NCBI GenBank assembly: GCA_902570545.1 | Contig: CACFYO010000023.1 | Location: 1-10,102 of the forward strand | Length of the DNA stretch: 10,102 nucleotides | Source of the DNA: an uncultured Pelagibacteraceae bacterium | GTDB taxonomy: Bacteria > Pseudomonadota > Alphaproteobacteria > Pelagibacterales > Pelagibacteraceae | Direction: 5' to 3' | In this document: positions 1-6,175 of the stretch, one piece after another | Position numbering within the stretch: position 1 is the stretch's first letter | Layout of the letters: each line of letters begins with the position of its first letter | Made by a program: the position numbers and the translations under genes | The notes under the pieces: generated by a model | Database searches by the model: none | Seen by the model: the letters and a program-made list of their open reading frames with translations, nothing else | Told to the model about the DNA's origin: nothing

Positions 1-1
1 A

Positions 2-115
2 ATTTCTAATATTTTTGGATTTCTGGCAATTATCTTGGCAGCAGTGAACATTTTTGGAGGGTTTTTGGTAACTCAGAGAATGTTGCAAATGTATAAAAAA
101 AAGAAAAATAAATAA
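2..115 (+). CDS. pntAB: NAD(P) transhydrogenase alpha-2 (PntAB-type) subunit, 3' fragment
   Basis: This is the C-terminal 37 codons of a gene entering from the left edge, ending at TAA 113-115. The peptide reads as half a hydrophobic helix followed by the signature FGGFLVTQRML and a lysine-rich tail (YKKKKNK). This matches the end of the membrane subunit of proton-translocating transhydrogenase, where the last helix of PntA domain II is followed by a short basic cytoplasmic tail. In many alphaproteobacteria PntA is split into a soluble NAD-binding alpha-1 and a small membrane alpha-2. The split cannot be seen here because the start lies outside the window, so the fragment could also be the end of an unsplit PntA. 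Two bases separate it from pntB, which supports the identification and a shared transcript. Confidence 0.85.
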   Translation: MSNIFGFLAIILAAVNIFGGFLVTQRMLQMYKKKKNK

Positions 116-117
116 AT

Positions 118-1512
118 ATGTCTGCAAATCTTTCAGCATCATTTTATTTAATATCAGGAATATTATTTATACTGGCACTTAGAGGTCTTTCATCACCTGA
201 AACATCAAGACAAGGAAATTATTTTGGTATTGCAGGAATGGTAATATCAATTGTAGTAACTTTTTTATCAGTAGGAAATTTTGGTCCGGGATTTGTTTAC
301 GTTTTAGTTTTTTTACTAATTGGAGGTTCAATTGGTGCATTTATAGCTTTTAGAATACCTATGACAGCAATGCCCGAGCTCGTTGCTGGTTTTCATAGTC
401 TGGTAGGTCTTGCCGCAGTCTTTGTCGCAATTTCAGCTTTTTTAAAGCCTGAAGCGTTTAACCTAGGAATAGTTGGAAATATAAAATTGGCAAGTTTAGT
501 TGAAATGTCTCTTGGTGCTGCAATTGGAGCAATAACTTTTTCAGGCTCAATAATTGCATTTCTTAAGCTTAGAGGAATAATGTCTGGCTCACCAATCACA
601 TTTAAAGGCCAGCATCTAATTAATTTGGTATTAGGACTTGCTATTATTTTCTTGATTTTTTATTTATGTATGTCTCAGTCATCAAATATATTTTGGTCTA
701 TTGTAATTATATCATTTTTAGTTGGGGTTTTGCTTATCATACCAATTGGTGGAGCAGATATGCCAGTCGTAATTTCAATGTTAAATTCTTATTCAGGCTG
801 GGCAGCTGCAGGTATAGGTTTTACTCTAGAAAATACTGCTCTAATAATTACTGGTGCATTAGTAGGTTCTTCAGGAGCTATTCTCTCATATATCATGTGT
901 AAAGGAATGAATAGATCATTCTTTAATGTTATTCTTGGAGGATGGGGCGCAAATGAACAATCTTCAAATTCAGAAAATAAGGAACAAAAACCTGTAAAAA
1001 ATGGAAATGCAGATGATGCAGCTTTTTTAATGAAAAATGCTTCATCAGTGATTATTGTTCCAGGATATGGTATGGCTGTAGCACAAGCCCAACATGCTTT
1101 AAGAGAAATGGTAGATGCTTTAAAAAAAAATGGGGTAAAAGTTTCATATGCAATTCACCCTGTTGCTGGAAGAATGCCAGGCCATATGAATGTTTTATTA
1201 GCAGAAGCTAATGTGCCATATGACGAAGTATTTGAACTAGAAGAAATAAATAATGATTTCGCAAACTGTGATGTTGCTTATGTCATAGGCGCGAATGATG
1301 TAACCAATCCTGTCGCAAAATCTGATCCTCAAAGTCCTATATATGGAATGCCTGTTTTGGATGTGGAAAAGAGTAAATCAGTATTATTTGTTAAAAGGAG
1401 TCTATCACCGGGATATGCAGGTATTGATAACGATCTCTTTTATAGAGATAATACATTGATGCTTTTTGCAGATGCAAAAAAAATGACAGAAGAAATAGTA
1501 AAGAGTTTATAA
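118..1512 (+). CDS. pntB: NAD(P) transhydrogenase beta subunit PntB
   Basis: Inner-membrane proton-translocating transhydrogenase, beta subunit, 464 aa (full family length). It moves hydride from NADH to NADP+ using the proton gradient and so supplies NADPH. Residues 1-265 are a bundle of hydrophobic helices (domain II). His93 in GFHSLVG and Asp214/Asn223 in GGADMPVVISMLNSYSGW correspond to the conserved channel residues of E. coli PntB. A hydrophilic linker (about 280-300) leads to the NADP-binding domain III, with the Rossmann loop GYGMAVAQAQ (316-325), AGRMPGHMNVLLAE, the GAND motif (391-394) and KRSLSPGYAG (426-435). The ATG start is two bases after the alpha-2 stop, with no Shine-Dalgarno, so translational coupling is likely. 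The transaldolase start abuts its stop. Identification is secure. Confidence 0.97.
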   Translation: MSANLSASFYLISGILFILALRGLSSPETSRQGNYFGIAGMVISIVVTFLSVGNFGPGFVYVLVFLLIGGSIGAFIAFRIPMTAMPELVAGFHSLVGLAAVFVAISAFLKPEAFNLGIVGNIKLASLVEMSLGAAIGAITFSGSIIAFLKLRGIMSGSPITFKGQHLINLVLGLAIIFLIFYLCMSQSSNIFWSIVIISFLVGVLLIIPIGGADMPVVISMLNSYSGWAAAGIGFTLENTALIITGALVGSSGAILSYIMCKGMNRSFFNVILGGWGANEQSSNSENKEQKPVKNGNADDAAFLMKNASSVIIVPGYGMAVAQAQHALREMVDALKKNGVKVSYAIHPVAGRMPGHMNVLLAEANVPYDEVFELEEINNDFANCDVAYVIGANDVTNPVAKSDPQSPIYGMPVLDVEKSKSVLFVKRSLSPGYAGIDNDLFYRDNTLMLFADAKKMTEEIVKSL

Positions 1513-2208
1513 TTGACCGAAATTTATTGTGATACTGCAGATATTAACTTAATCAAAAGCTTCAACAAAAAAAAAATTGTTAAAGGTTTTACTACAAATC
1601 CTAGCTTAATGAGAAAAGCTGGTGCGAAAGACTATGAAAAGTACTCAAAAAAAATATTAAAAATTACAAAAAAACCTGTTTCATGTGAAGTTTTTGCTGA
1701 TGATATTGAGAATATGATTTTACAGGGAAACAAAATAAGCAAATGGGGAAAAAATGTTTATGTAAAAATTCCTGTAATAAACTCCAAAGGAAAGTTTATG
1801 GGGAAGGTTATAAAATCACTGAGTAAACAAAAAATAAAACTAAATATAACAGCTGTTTATACTTATAAACAAACTAAAAAAATTATAAAAAGTTTAAAAA
1901 ATAATACAAAAGTTATTATTTCTGTTTTTGCTGGAAGAATGGCTGACACCGGTAAGGATCCAATTCCCCAGTTCAAAGATATTATAAAAATTACAAAAAA
2001 CTATAAAAATATAAAAATACTTTGGGCAAGCACAAGAGAACCATACAACTATCTTCAAGCTAAAAAATTAGGTTGTGATATAATTACTGCTCCACCAATA
2101 ATTATTGAAAAAATTGAAAACTTTGGAAAAACTTATGATCAGCTTACCAAGGAAACTGTAAAGACATTTCTAGTTGATAGCAATAAATCAAAATTTAAAA
2201 TAAAATAA
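1513..2208 (+). CDS. tal: Transaldolase, small TalC/FSA-type
   Basis: Transaldolase of the short (about 220 aa) TalC/MipB/FSA subfamily. It transfers a dihydroxyacetone unit between sedoheptulose-7-phosphate and glyceraldehyde-3-phosphate in the non-oxidative pentose phosphate pathway (cytoplasm). The 231 aa single-domain barrel has Asp7 (CDTAD), TTNPSL (27-32), Glu59 (SCEVFAD), Schiff-base Lys85 (YVKIPV), Thr113 (NITAVY), Phe139 in SVFAGR, WASTREP and the end motif ITAPPIIIEKI. Glu59 and Phe139 stand where E. coli fructose-6-phosphate aldolase has Gln59 and Tyr131, which favours transaldolase over F6P aldolase. Translation must begin at TTG 1513, immediately after the pntB TAA. This start gives the usual family N-terminus, and no better start is nearby. 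About 47 of 231 residues are lysine by hand count, well above PntB. The exact substrate is inferred. Confidence 0.88.
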   Translation: MTEIYCDTADINLIKSFNKKKIVKGFTTNPSLMRKAGAKDYEKYSKKILKITKKPVSCEVFADDIENMILQGNKISKWGKNVYVKIPVINSKGKFMGKVIKSLSKQKIKLNITAVYTYKQTKKIIKSLKNNTKVIISVFAGRMADTGKDPIPQFKDIIKITKNYKNIKILWASTREPYNYLQAKKLGCDIITAPPIIIEKIENFGKTYDQLTKETVKTFLVDSNKSKFKIK

Positions 2209-2250
2209 CTAAGAAAGCATAATCAAAATTTAAGTATTTAATTTAATATT

Positions 2251-2280
2251 ATAATTTATTATTTTAATAAATTATTTTTT
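2251..2280 (+). terminator. Terminator-like A/T hairpin after the pnt-tal genes
   Basis: An inverted repeat lies 43 bases after the transaldolase stop. Arm 2251-2261 pairs perfectly with 2265-2275 around a TTT loop, and T residues continue to 2280. The shape (11 bp stem, short loop, T run) is that of an intrinsic terminator, but the stem has no G or C and would be weak. Chance palindromes are common at this base composition. The position, at the end of an operon and before a separate gene, is the main support. Confidence 0.4.
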
Positions 2281-2299
2281 AAAACAGAATGCATTTTTA

Positions 2300-2989
2300 A
2301 TGAAAATTAGTATAATAATACCCTGTTATAATGAAGTTCAAACAATTGAAATTTTAATCACTAAAATTTTAGAGATAAAAGATCTCAATTATGAAATAAT
2401 TATTATTGATGATGCCTCTAATGACGGCACTAAACAAATAATAGAAAACAAGTTAAAAGATAAGGTAGATAAAATAATCTTTAATAAAAAAAATTCTGGC
2501 AAAGGTTTTTCTATTAGAGAGGGAATAAAAATTTCTGAGGGTGAAGTTATTTTAATCCAAGACGCAGATTTAGAATATTCACCAAGTGATTACAAAAAAT
2601 TATTAAGTCCAATTATTAATAAAGATGCGGATGTTGTATATGGTTCTAGATTTATCAGCTCTTCAGAAAAAAGAGTATTGTATTTTTGGCATACTCTAGG
2701 CAATAAGTTAATCACCTTAACATCTAATATTTTTACTAATTTAAATTTAACAGATATTGAGGTTTGTTATAAAGTTTTTAAATCTGAAGTGATAAAAAAT
2801 ATTAATCTGAAAGAAAACAGATTTGGATTTGAACCAGAAGTGACTGCTAAAATTTCAAAATTGAATCTCAAAATTTTTGAAGTAGGAATTTCATACAATG
2901 GAAGAAAATATGCCGAAGGAAAAAAAATTACATGGAAAGATGGTTTTAGTGCGCTAAGATGCATAATAAAATACAACCTTTTTAAATAA
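2300..2989 (+). CDS. Family 2 glycosyltransferase, polyprenyl-phosphate sugar synthase-like
   Basis: A GT-A fold glycosyltransferase of the dolichol-phosphate-mannose/glucose synthase-like group, 229 aa, without membrane segments. The order is IIPCYNE (6-12), IIIIDDASNDGT (33-44) for nucleotide-sugar binding, NSGKGFSIREGI (65-76), the metal-binding QDADLEY (87-93), VYGSRF (113-118), TDIEVCYKVFK (151-161), FGFEPEVTAKI (175-185) and the C-terminal YAEGKKITWKDG (204-215). The last three blocks are typical of this group rather than of generic GT2 enzymes. Such enzymes move a sugar from UDP- or GDP-sugar to undecaprenyl phosphate at the cytoplasmic membrane face. The sugar cannot be read from the sequence. 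The ATG start follows a 91-base A/T gap with no Shine-Dalgarno. The gene stands alone on its strand and converges on a GT-C-like membrane protein, a plausible user of its product. Confidence 0.85.
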   Translation: MKISIIIPCYNEVQTIEILITKILEIKDLNYEIIIIDDASNDGTKQIIENKLKDKVDKIIFNKKNSGKGFSIREGIKISEGEVILIQDADLEYSPSDYKKLLSPIINKDADVVYGSRFISSSEKRVLYFWHTLGNKLITLTSNIFTNLNLTDIEVCYKVFKSEVIKNINLKENRFGFEPEVTAKISKLNLKIFEVGISYNGRKYAEGKKITWKDGFSALRCIIKYNLFK

Positions 2990-3012
2990 ATAAAAAAAAG
3001 TTTTATTTATTT
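2984..3012. terminator. Possible bidirectional terminator between convergent genes
   Basis: A perfect 12 bp inverted repeat, 2984-2995 against 3001-3012, encloses a 5-base loop. It overlaps the stop codon of the GT2 gene and lies 44 bases beyond the stop of the minus-strand membrane gene. Both arms are pure A/T, and each RNA strand gives a U-rich 3' arm. The position between two convergent genes is where a shared terminator would be expected. Stem stability would be low, and function is inferred. Confidence 0.45.
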
Positions 3013-3055
3013 TAAAACTACTAAAAAATTATTTATATATTTATGTTTTAGAATA

Positions 3056-4201
3056 TTAATATTTTTTAATTAAATTATGTATTCCAATACCAGACAAAAT
3101 AAAAAATAAAGGAAAAATATATAAAGAAAACCTTCCACTCCAATCCACAAAAGAAAGTCCTATTGCTAGGACAAAAAATAAAATTAAGGAATAAATAAAA
3201 TTTATACCAATATTAAGTCTCAAATTTAATTTTAAAACCCCATAAATTGCAGGAAGATAGATTATAAAATTGAATAAAATTAAATATAAATTATGTATAT
3301 CTGAGTAAAAAGGCCTAACTCTTAAAAAGAAAAAAAATATCTTCTTTGTAAAGGCGGTTATGAAAATAGTAATATTATTTTTGAAGAAAATTAATAAGGA
3401 TAAAAAATCATTATTTAAGTTTCCATTAATTTTGTATTTTAAAAAATTATTCTCACTTTTGTAGCCATAGATTATTCCCATATCTATTATTTTGTTAATT
3501 ATTTTTTCATTTTCTAAATATAAGTTTAATAATGATAAAATTGGATAACACAAAATAACTAATAAAAAAAATAATAAGAAAAAATACTTTTTTTGTTCGT
3601 TTATGAAAAACCAAATAAATGTTGATAGCAATATACTTGGTATTAAAATTACACCATGAGGTCTTAAAATAGCAGTAAACAAAATCAAAAAAACTAATAT
3701 CGGTAAGTATTTTTTTTTAAAGAAAACTAGTAAATAGGTTATAAAAATTATAGAACAAATGAATAATGTATCTGTTAAAATATAAAAATTTCTTATTTGT
3801 AGAGGAAAGTAAAACAAATAAATTGTTAAACTAAATATACCTCCAATGTGTGATGAAAAATATTTAGTTATTCTATATAAGCATATTGCTGATAATATAG
3901 TTAATAATACTTGAGAAATAACAACAAAAGTCAAATTTAGATCTAAATATTGAAAAAGGGATAAAAAAATAATGTAGCCGATGTAGCTTGTTGCCTTGCC
4001 AGTTGGGTATTCTGAATTTATAATTTTGTTAGCTCCATCAATATATCTAATACTGTCTCCACCTAAGATGTACCCGTCAATAAAATTAGCAGCAGTAATA
4101 TAATTGGATGAAAAAAATATACTCAAAATAAACAATAAATATAAAAAAAAGATTAGGAACAATATATTATTAAATACAAAATTTTTTAGACTAGTAAGCA
4201 C
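3056..4201 (-). CDS. Polytopic membrane protein, GT-C glycosyltransferase-like
   Basis: A 381 aa integral membrane protein with roughly ten hydrophobic segments, judged by eye. The layout resembles GT-C enzymes of the PMT/ArnT/GT39 type. A first helix (about 12-32) is followed by a large outside loop with the acidic motif GGDSIRYIDGA (47-57). SYIGYIIFLSLF comes next, then TDTLF (143-147) opening another helix, AILRPHG (177-183), a hydrophilic loop (about 230-262), and a closing DWSGRFSLYIFP (353-364) before the last helix. Known members take sugar from a polyprenyl-phosphate donor and attach it to lipid or protein on the periplasmic side. An in-frame stop lies directly before GTG 4201, so the protein cannot start upstream. 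No Shine-Dalgarno is visible. It begins 49 bases after tRNA-Met on the same strand. The family call rests on weak motifs. An O-antigen polymerase-like protein or another polytopic envelope protein remains possible. Confidence 0.6.
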   Translation of the reverse strand: MLTSLKNFVFNNILFLIFFLYLLFILSIFFSSNYITAANFIDGYILGGDSIRYIDGANKIINSEYPTGKATSYIGYIIFLSLFQYLDLNLTFVVISQVLLTILSAICLYRITKYFSSHIGGIFSLTIYLFYFPLQIRNFYILTDTLFICSIIFITYLLVFFKKKYLPILVFLILFTAILRPHGVILIPSILLSTFIWFFINEQKKYFFLLFFLLVILCYPILSLLNLYLENEKIINKIIDMGIIYGYKSENNFLKYKINGNLNNDFLSLLIFFKNNITIFITAFTKKIFFFFLRVRPFYSDIHNLYLILFNFIIYLPAIYGVLKLNLRLNIGINFIYSLILFFVLAIGLSFVDWSGRFSLYIFPLFFILSGIGIHNLIKKY

Positions 4202-4250
4202 TTATAAACACTTTAAATTATTTTTTAATTTATGGAAGTTTTAAACACAT

Positions 4251-4327
4251 TGGTTGCGGGGGACGGATTTGAACCGCCGACCTCAAGGTTATGAGCCTTG
4301 CGAGCTACCAGGCTGCTCCACCCCGCG
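4251..4327 (-). tRNA. Initiator tRNA-Met (CAU)
   Basis: The minus strand folds into a complete 77-nt cloverleaf with encoded CCA. The anticodon is CAU (4291-4293). Features of an initiator rather than elongator: C1 opposite A72 is unpaired, the remaining six acceptor pairs are G/C, and the D stem GAGC/GCUC gives the A11-U24 pair. The T arm is a 5 bp stem with a UUCAAAU loop. The anticodon stem is CAAGG/CCUUG, so pairs 30-40 and 31-39 are G-C but 29-41 is A-U. The usual initiator has three G-C pairs here. The 5' end is only four bases after the rpsU stop, so the mature tRNA must be cut from an mRNA-containing transcript unless a promoter lies within rpsU. Confidence 0.97.
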
Positions 4328-4331
4328 ATGT

Positions 4332-4538
4332 TTAAATCCTATTTTTTAGCTTATTAAGCTTTTTAACTCTTTTTATATTTTCTTGAAGAATTCTTTTTTT
4401 CTTTTCTGAGGGTTTTTCATAATTATTTTTTAATTTAATTATTTTAAAAAAACCATCTCTTTGGAGTTTTCTTTTTAAAACTCTTAATGCTTGCTCAATA
4501 TTATTATCTTTGACCTCTATTTTAATAACTACCTCCAA
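4332..4538 (-). CDS. rpsU: 30S ribosomal protein bS21
   Basis: Small-subunit protein bS21, which sits near the anti-Shine-Dalgarno end of 16S rRNA and helps initiation. The core is KDNNIEQALRVLKRKLQRDG, then YEKPSEKKKRI and a basic C-terminal helix, all typical; it is near the usual 65-75 aa length. The listed end is the outermost permitted start, TTG 4538, which gives 68 aa. However, a six-base Shine-Dalgarno GGAGGT covers 4536-4531, overlapping that TTG, so it cannot serve it. In-frame ATT at 4526-4524 lies five bases after GGAGG and would give an N-terminus MKIEVKDNN, close to the usual form. There is no in-frame ATG, GTG or other TTG before the conserved core. The product is secure; the start is unresolved between TTG 4538 and ATT 4526. 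tRNA-fMet follows after four bases. Confidence 0.93.
   Translation of the reverse strand: MEVVIKIEVKDNNIEQALRVLKRKLQRDGFFKIIKLKNNYEKPSEKKKRILQENIKRVKKLNKLKNRI
4531..4536 (-). promoter_or_regulatory. Strong Shine-Dalgarno of rpsU
   Basis: GGAGGT on the minus strand is the longest match to the canonical anti-Shine-Dalgarno seen before any gene here. The other start regions (pntB, tal, both glycosyltransferases, trcR, rpmE, suhB, efp, thiE, fba, pgk) show at most a 3-4 base purine match. It decides against TTG 4538 and points to ATT 4526 as the start of rpsU. The 16S rRNA tail of this organism is not in the window, so the pairing is assumed. Confidence 0.65.
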
Positions 4539-4599
4539 AAAGGCAACTACTTAGCACTTTATAAATTATTTGTCTATTACAATTCATGATATTTTTATA

Positions 4600-5163
4600 T
4601 TATTTCGATTTATCTCTCTCTCTTTTTTCTCTTTTTAATCTTCTCTCAGATTTTTCAATAGCATCAATTAAATCTTTTTGATCAAATAAGCCCATAGCAA
4701 CAGGATCTTTAGCATTAAGATTATTAAAATTCCAATAACTTTTATTTCTTATTGATGTTACAGAGTTCTTAGTAATTCCAATTAATTTAGCAATTTGAGA
4801 GTCTTTTAAGTTCGAGTGCTGTTTAAGTAACCATAGAGCAGAGTCTGGCTTATCCTGACGTTTTGATAATGGAATATATTTTTTTGTCTTTTTTTCATTA
4901 TTATTTTTAATCTCTACCTTATTGTCTTTCAAAGATAATGGTCTATCCTGATCTTTTGAGGATAACTCTATTTCTTCTCTAGTTAATTGACCTGCAATAA
5001 TTGGGTTGTATCCTACAATCCCTTTTGCAACTTCACCATCTGCAATTCCCTGAATTTCAACTTCATGTAATTTACAAAATTCTGATATTTGCTTAAATGT
5101 TAATGACGTGTTTTCTACTAGCCAAACAGCGGTGGCCATTGGCATTAATGGTCCATTATTCAT
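4600..5163 (-). CDS. trcR: DUF1013 / TrcR-type predicted cell-cycle transcriptional regulator
   Basis: A 187 aa protein of the alphaproteobacterial DUF1013 family, named TrcR (cell-cycle transcriptional regulator) in current databases; I recall that name rather than derive it. The N-terminus PLMPMATAVWLVENTSLTFK is characteristic, followed by GIADGEVAKGIVGYNPI and GQLTREEIE. A low-complexity charged linker (about 68-97) leads to a second conserved block, DSALWLLKQHSNLKDSQIAK, ITKNSVTSIRN and KDPVAMGLFDQKDLIDAI, ending in a basic helix. Both blocks look like helix-turn-helix units. The ATG overlaps the rpmE stop by one base (TAATG), indicating coupled translation. DNA binding is inferred; the family assignment is firm. 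The role in this organism is unknown. Confidence 0.85.
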   Translation of the reverse strand: MNNGPLMPMATAVWLVENTSLTFKQISEFCKLHEVEIQGIADGEVAKGIVGYNPIIAGQLTREEIELSSKDQDRPLSLKDNKVEIKNNNEKKTKKYIPLSKRQDKPDSALWLLKQHSNLKDSQIAKLIGITKNSVTSIRNKSYWNFNNLNAKDPVAMGLFDQKDLIDAIEKSERRLKREKRERDKSK

Positions 5164-5390
5164 TACTTGTTCTCTGATCTAAAATTTTGGAATTTCTTGT
5201 TAAATTTACTTACACGGCCTTTGTCAAGAATCTTTTGTTTTCCACCTGTCCAAGCTGAGTGAGACTTAGGGTCAATCTCGAGCTTTAAAACATCTCCTTC
5301 AGTTCCCCATGTTGATCTTGTTTCAAACTGAGTACCATCAGTCATCTCTACTTTTATCTTGTGATAGTTAGGATGAATATTTTTTTTCAT
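5163..5390 (-). CDS. rpmE: 50S ribosomal protein bL31, zinc-free type
   Basis: Large-subunit protein bL31, 75 aa, which helps bridge the subunits. Recognisable blocks are the N-terminal [24 protein letters not shown] (25-30), [20 protein letters not shown] and a short tail. There is no cysteine, so the CxxC zinc site of the metal-binding L31 form is absent. The position of that site carries MTDGT, as in other alphaproteobacterial L31 proteins, so this is normal for the group rather than a loss. The ATG start follows a 35-base gap after suhB and has no clear Shine-Dalgarno. The stop overlaps the trcR ATG by one base. Confidence 0.95.
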   Translation of the reverse strand: MKKNIHPNYHKIKVEMTDGTQFETRSTWGTEGDVLKLEIDPKSHSAWTGGKQKILDKGRVSKFNKKFQNFRSENK

Positions 5391-5425
5391 AGCCGGACTT
5401 ATAGCAAAAAGTTAAATAAAAACAA

Positions 5426-6172
5426 TTAAAAGTTAACTAATTTTTTCATCATTTCTGTATAAATACTACTGCTAGCTGCTCTAATGTCTATACTATTGAC
5501 TTCATATTTACTGAAATCATTTACAGTTCCACCAGCTTCCTGGACAATAAGTACACCAGCAGCTATGTCCCATAAGTTTATTTTGTTATGAAAAAAACCA
5601 TCTAATCTACCAGATCCTACATAAGCCATATCAAGAGCAGCACAACCTGAGTTTCGCATATTTAAATCAGGAAATATAATTTTTAAACCATGCTGGTCAG
5701 ATGAAAATAAACAATCTTCAATATCATTTTTTTTTGATACTCTTATTCTGTGATTATTGAAATAGGCTCCATTATTTTTTTCAGCAAAAAATATTTCATT
5801 TTTAATTGGATCAAGTATTAAAGCTGATTTAATTTCATTATCTATTTTTAGTGCAATTGAAATTGCAAAATGAGGTATACCATGTAAAAAATTTGTTGTT
5901 CCATCTATGGGGTCAATTATCCAAATTTTATCTTTGTCATTATTTTCAATTCTTCCACTTTCCTCAGTTAAGAAAGAATAATTTTTTTTTGCTTTTGATA
6001 ACTCTTCTATAAGAATTTCCTCAACTCTTTTATCTGTTTTAGTCACAAAATCTCTTGGACCTTTTTTTGCTACTTGTAAGTTTTCTACTTCTCCAAAGTC
6101 TCTTATAATTACCTTAGAAGCTTTCTCACATGCTTTAATCATAATATTCAAGTTAGGTGATATAGAGTTCAT
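5426..6172 (-). CDS. suhB: Inositol monophosphatase family protein (SuhB-like)
   Basis: A magnesium-dependent sugar/inositol phosphatase of the IMPase family, 248 aa (usual length about 260). Metal-site residues are all present: Glu70 in LTEESG, Asp87 and Asp90 in the motif WIIDPIDGTTNFLHGIPHFA (84-103), and Asp202 in the second motif WDIAAGVLIVQEAGG (201-215). The expected product is myo-inositol-1-phosphatase activity, but family members also hydrolyse other phosphates (for example histidinol phosphate, fructose-1,6-bisphosphate or PAP) and E. coli SuhB has a role in rRNA transcription, so the true substrate is open. Its place downstream of fba would also suit a fructose-1,6-bisphosphatase, which is speculation. 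The ATG start is three bases after the efp stop. No truncation or missing key residue is seen. Confidence 0.9.
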   Translation of the reverse strand: MNSISPNLNIMIKACEKASKVIIRDFGEVENLQVAKKGPRDFVTKTDKRVEEILIEELSKAKKNYSFLTEESGRIENNDKDKIWIIDPIDGTTNFLHGIPHFAISIALKIDNEIKSALILDPIKNEIFFAEKNNGAYFNNHRIRVSKKNDIEDCLFSSDQHGLKIIFPDLNMRNSGCAALDMAYVGSGRLDGFFHNKINLWDIAAGVLIVQEAGGTVNDFSKYEVNSIDIRAASSSIYTEMMKKLVNF

Positions 6173-6175
6173 TAA

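Noticed and set aside
393..902. Open frames at 393-599 (minus) and 666-902 (plus) of 68 and 78 codons
   Set aside because: Both lie wholly inside pntB, whose frame is conserved throughout. The peptides have no family features.
2767..2976. 69-codon minus-strand open frame
   Set aside because: Antisense shadow of the GT2 C-terminal region, which carries conserved motifs in the plus frame.
4202..4250. Hairpin 4214-4220/4226-4232 as a terminator after tRNA-fMet
   Set aside because: Only a 7 bp A/T stem with no T run on the tRNA strand, so a downstream terminator is not supported. Read-through into the membrane protein gene is possible.
2209..4250. tRNA-targeted genomic island with attachment repeats
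   Set aside because: I looked for a copy of the tRNA 3' segment near 2209-2299 and within the region and found none. No integrase is present, so an integrated element is not supported.
4539..4599. Promoter for rpsU in the gap after trcR
   Set aside because: TATAAA at 4563-4558 (minus) could be a -10, but the only -35-like hexamer, TTGTAA at 4582-4577, is 13 bases away, too close for a sigma-70 pair. Such boxes are common in this A/T sequence.
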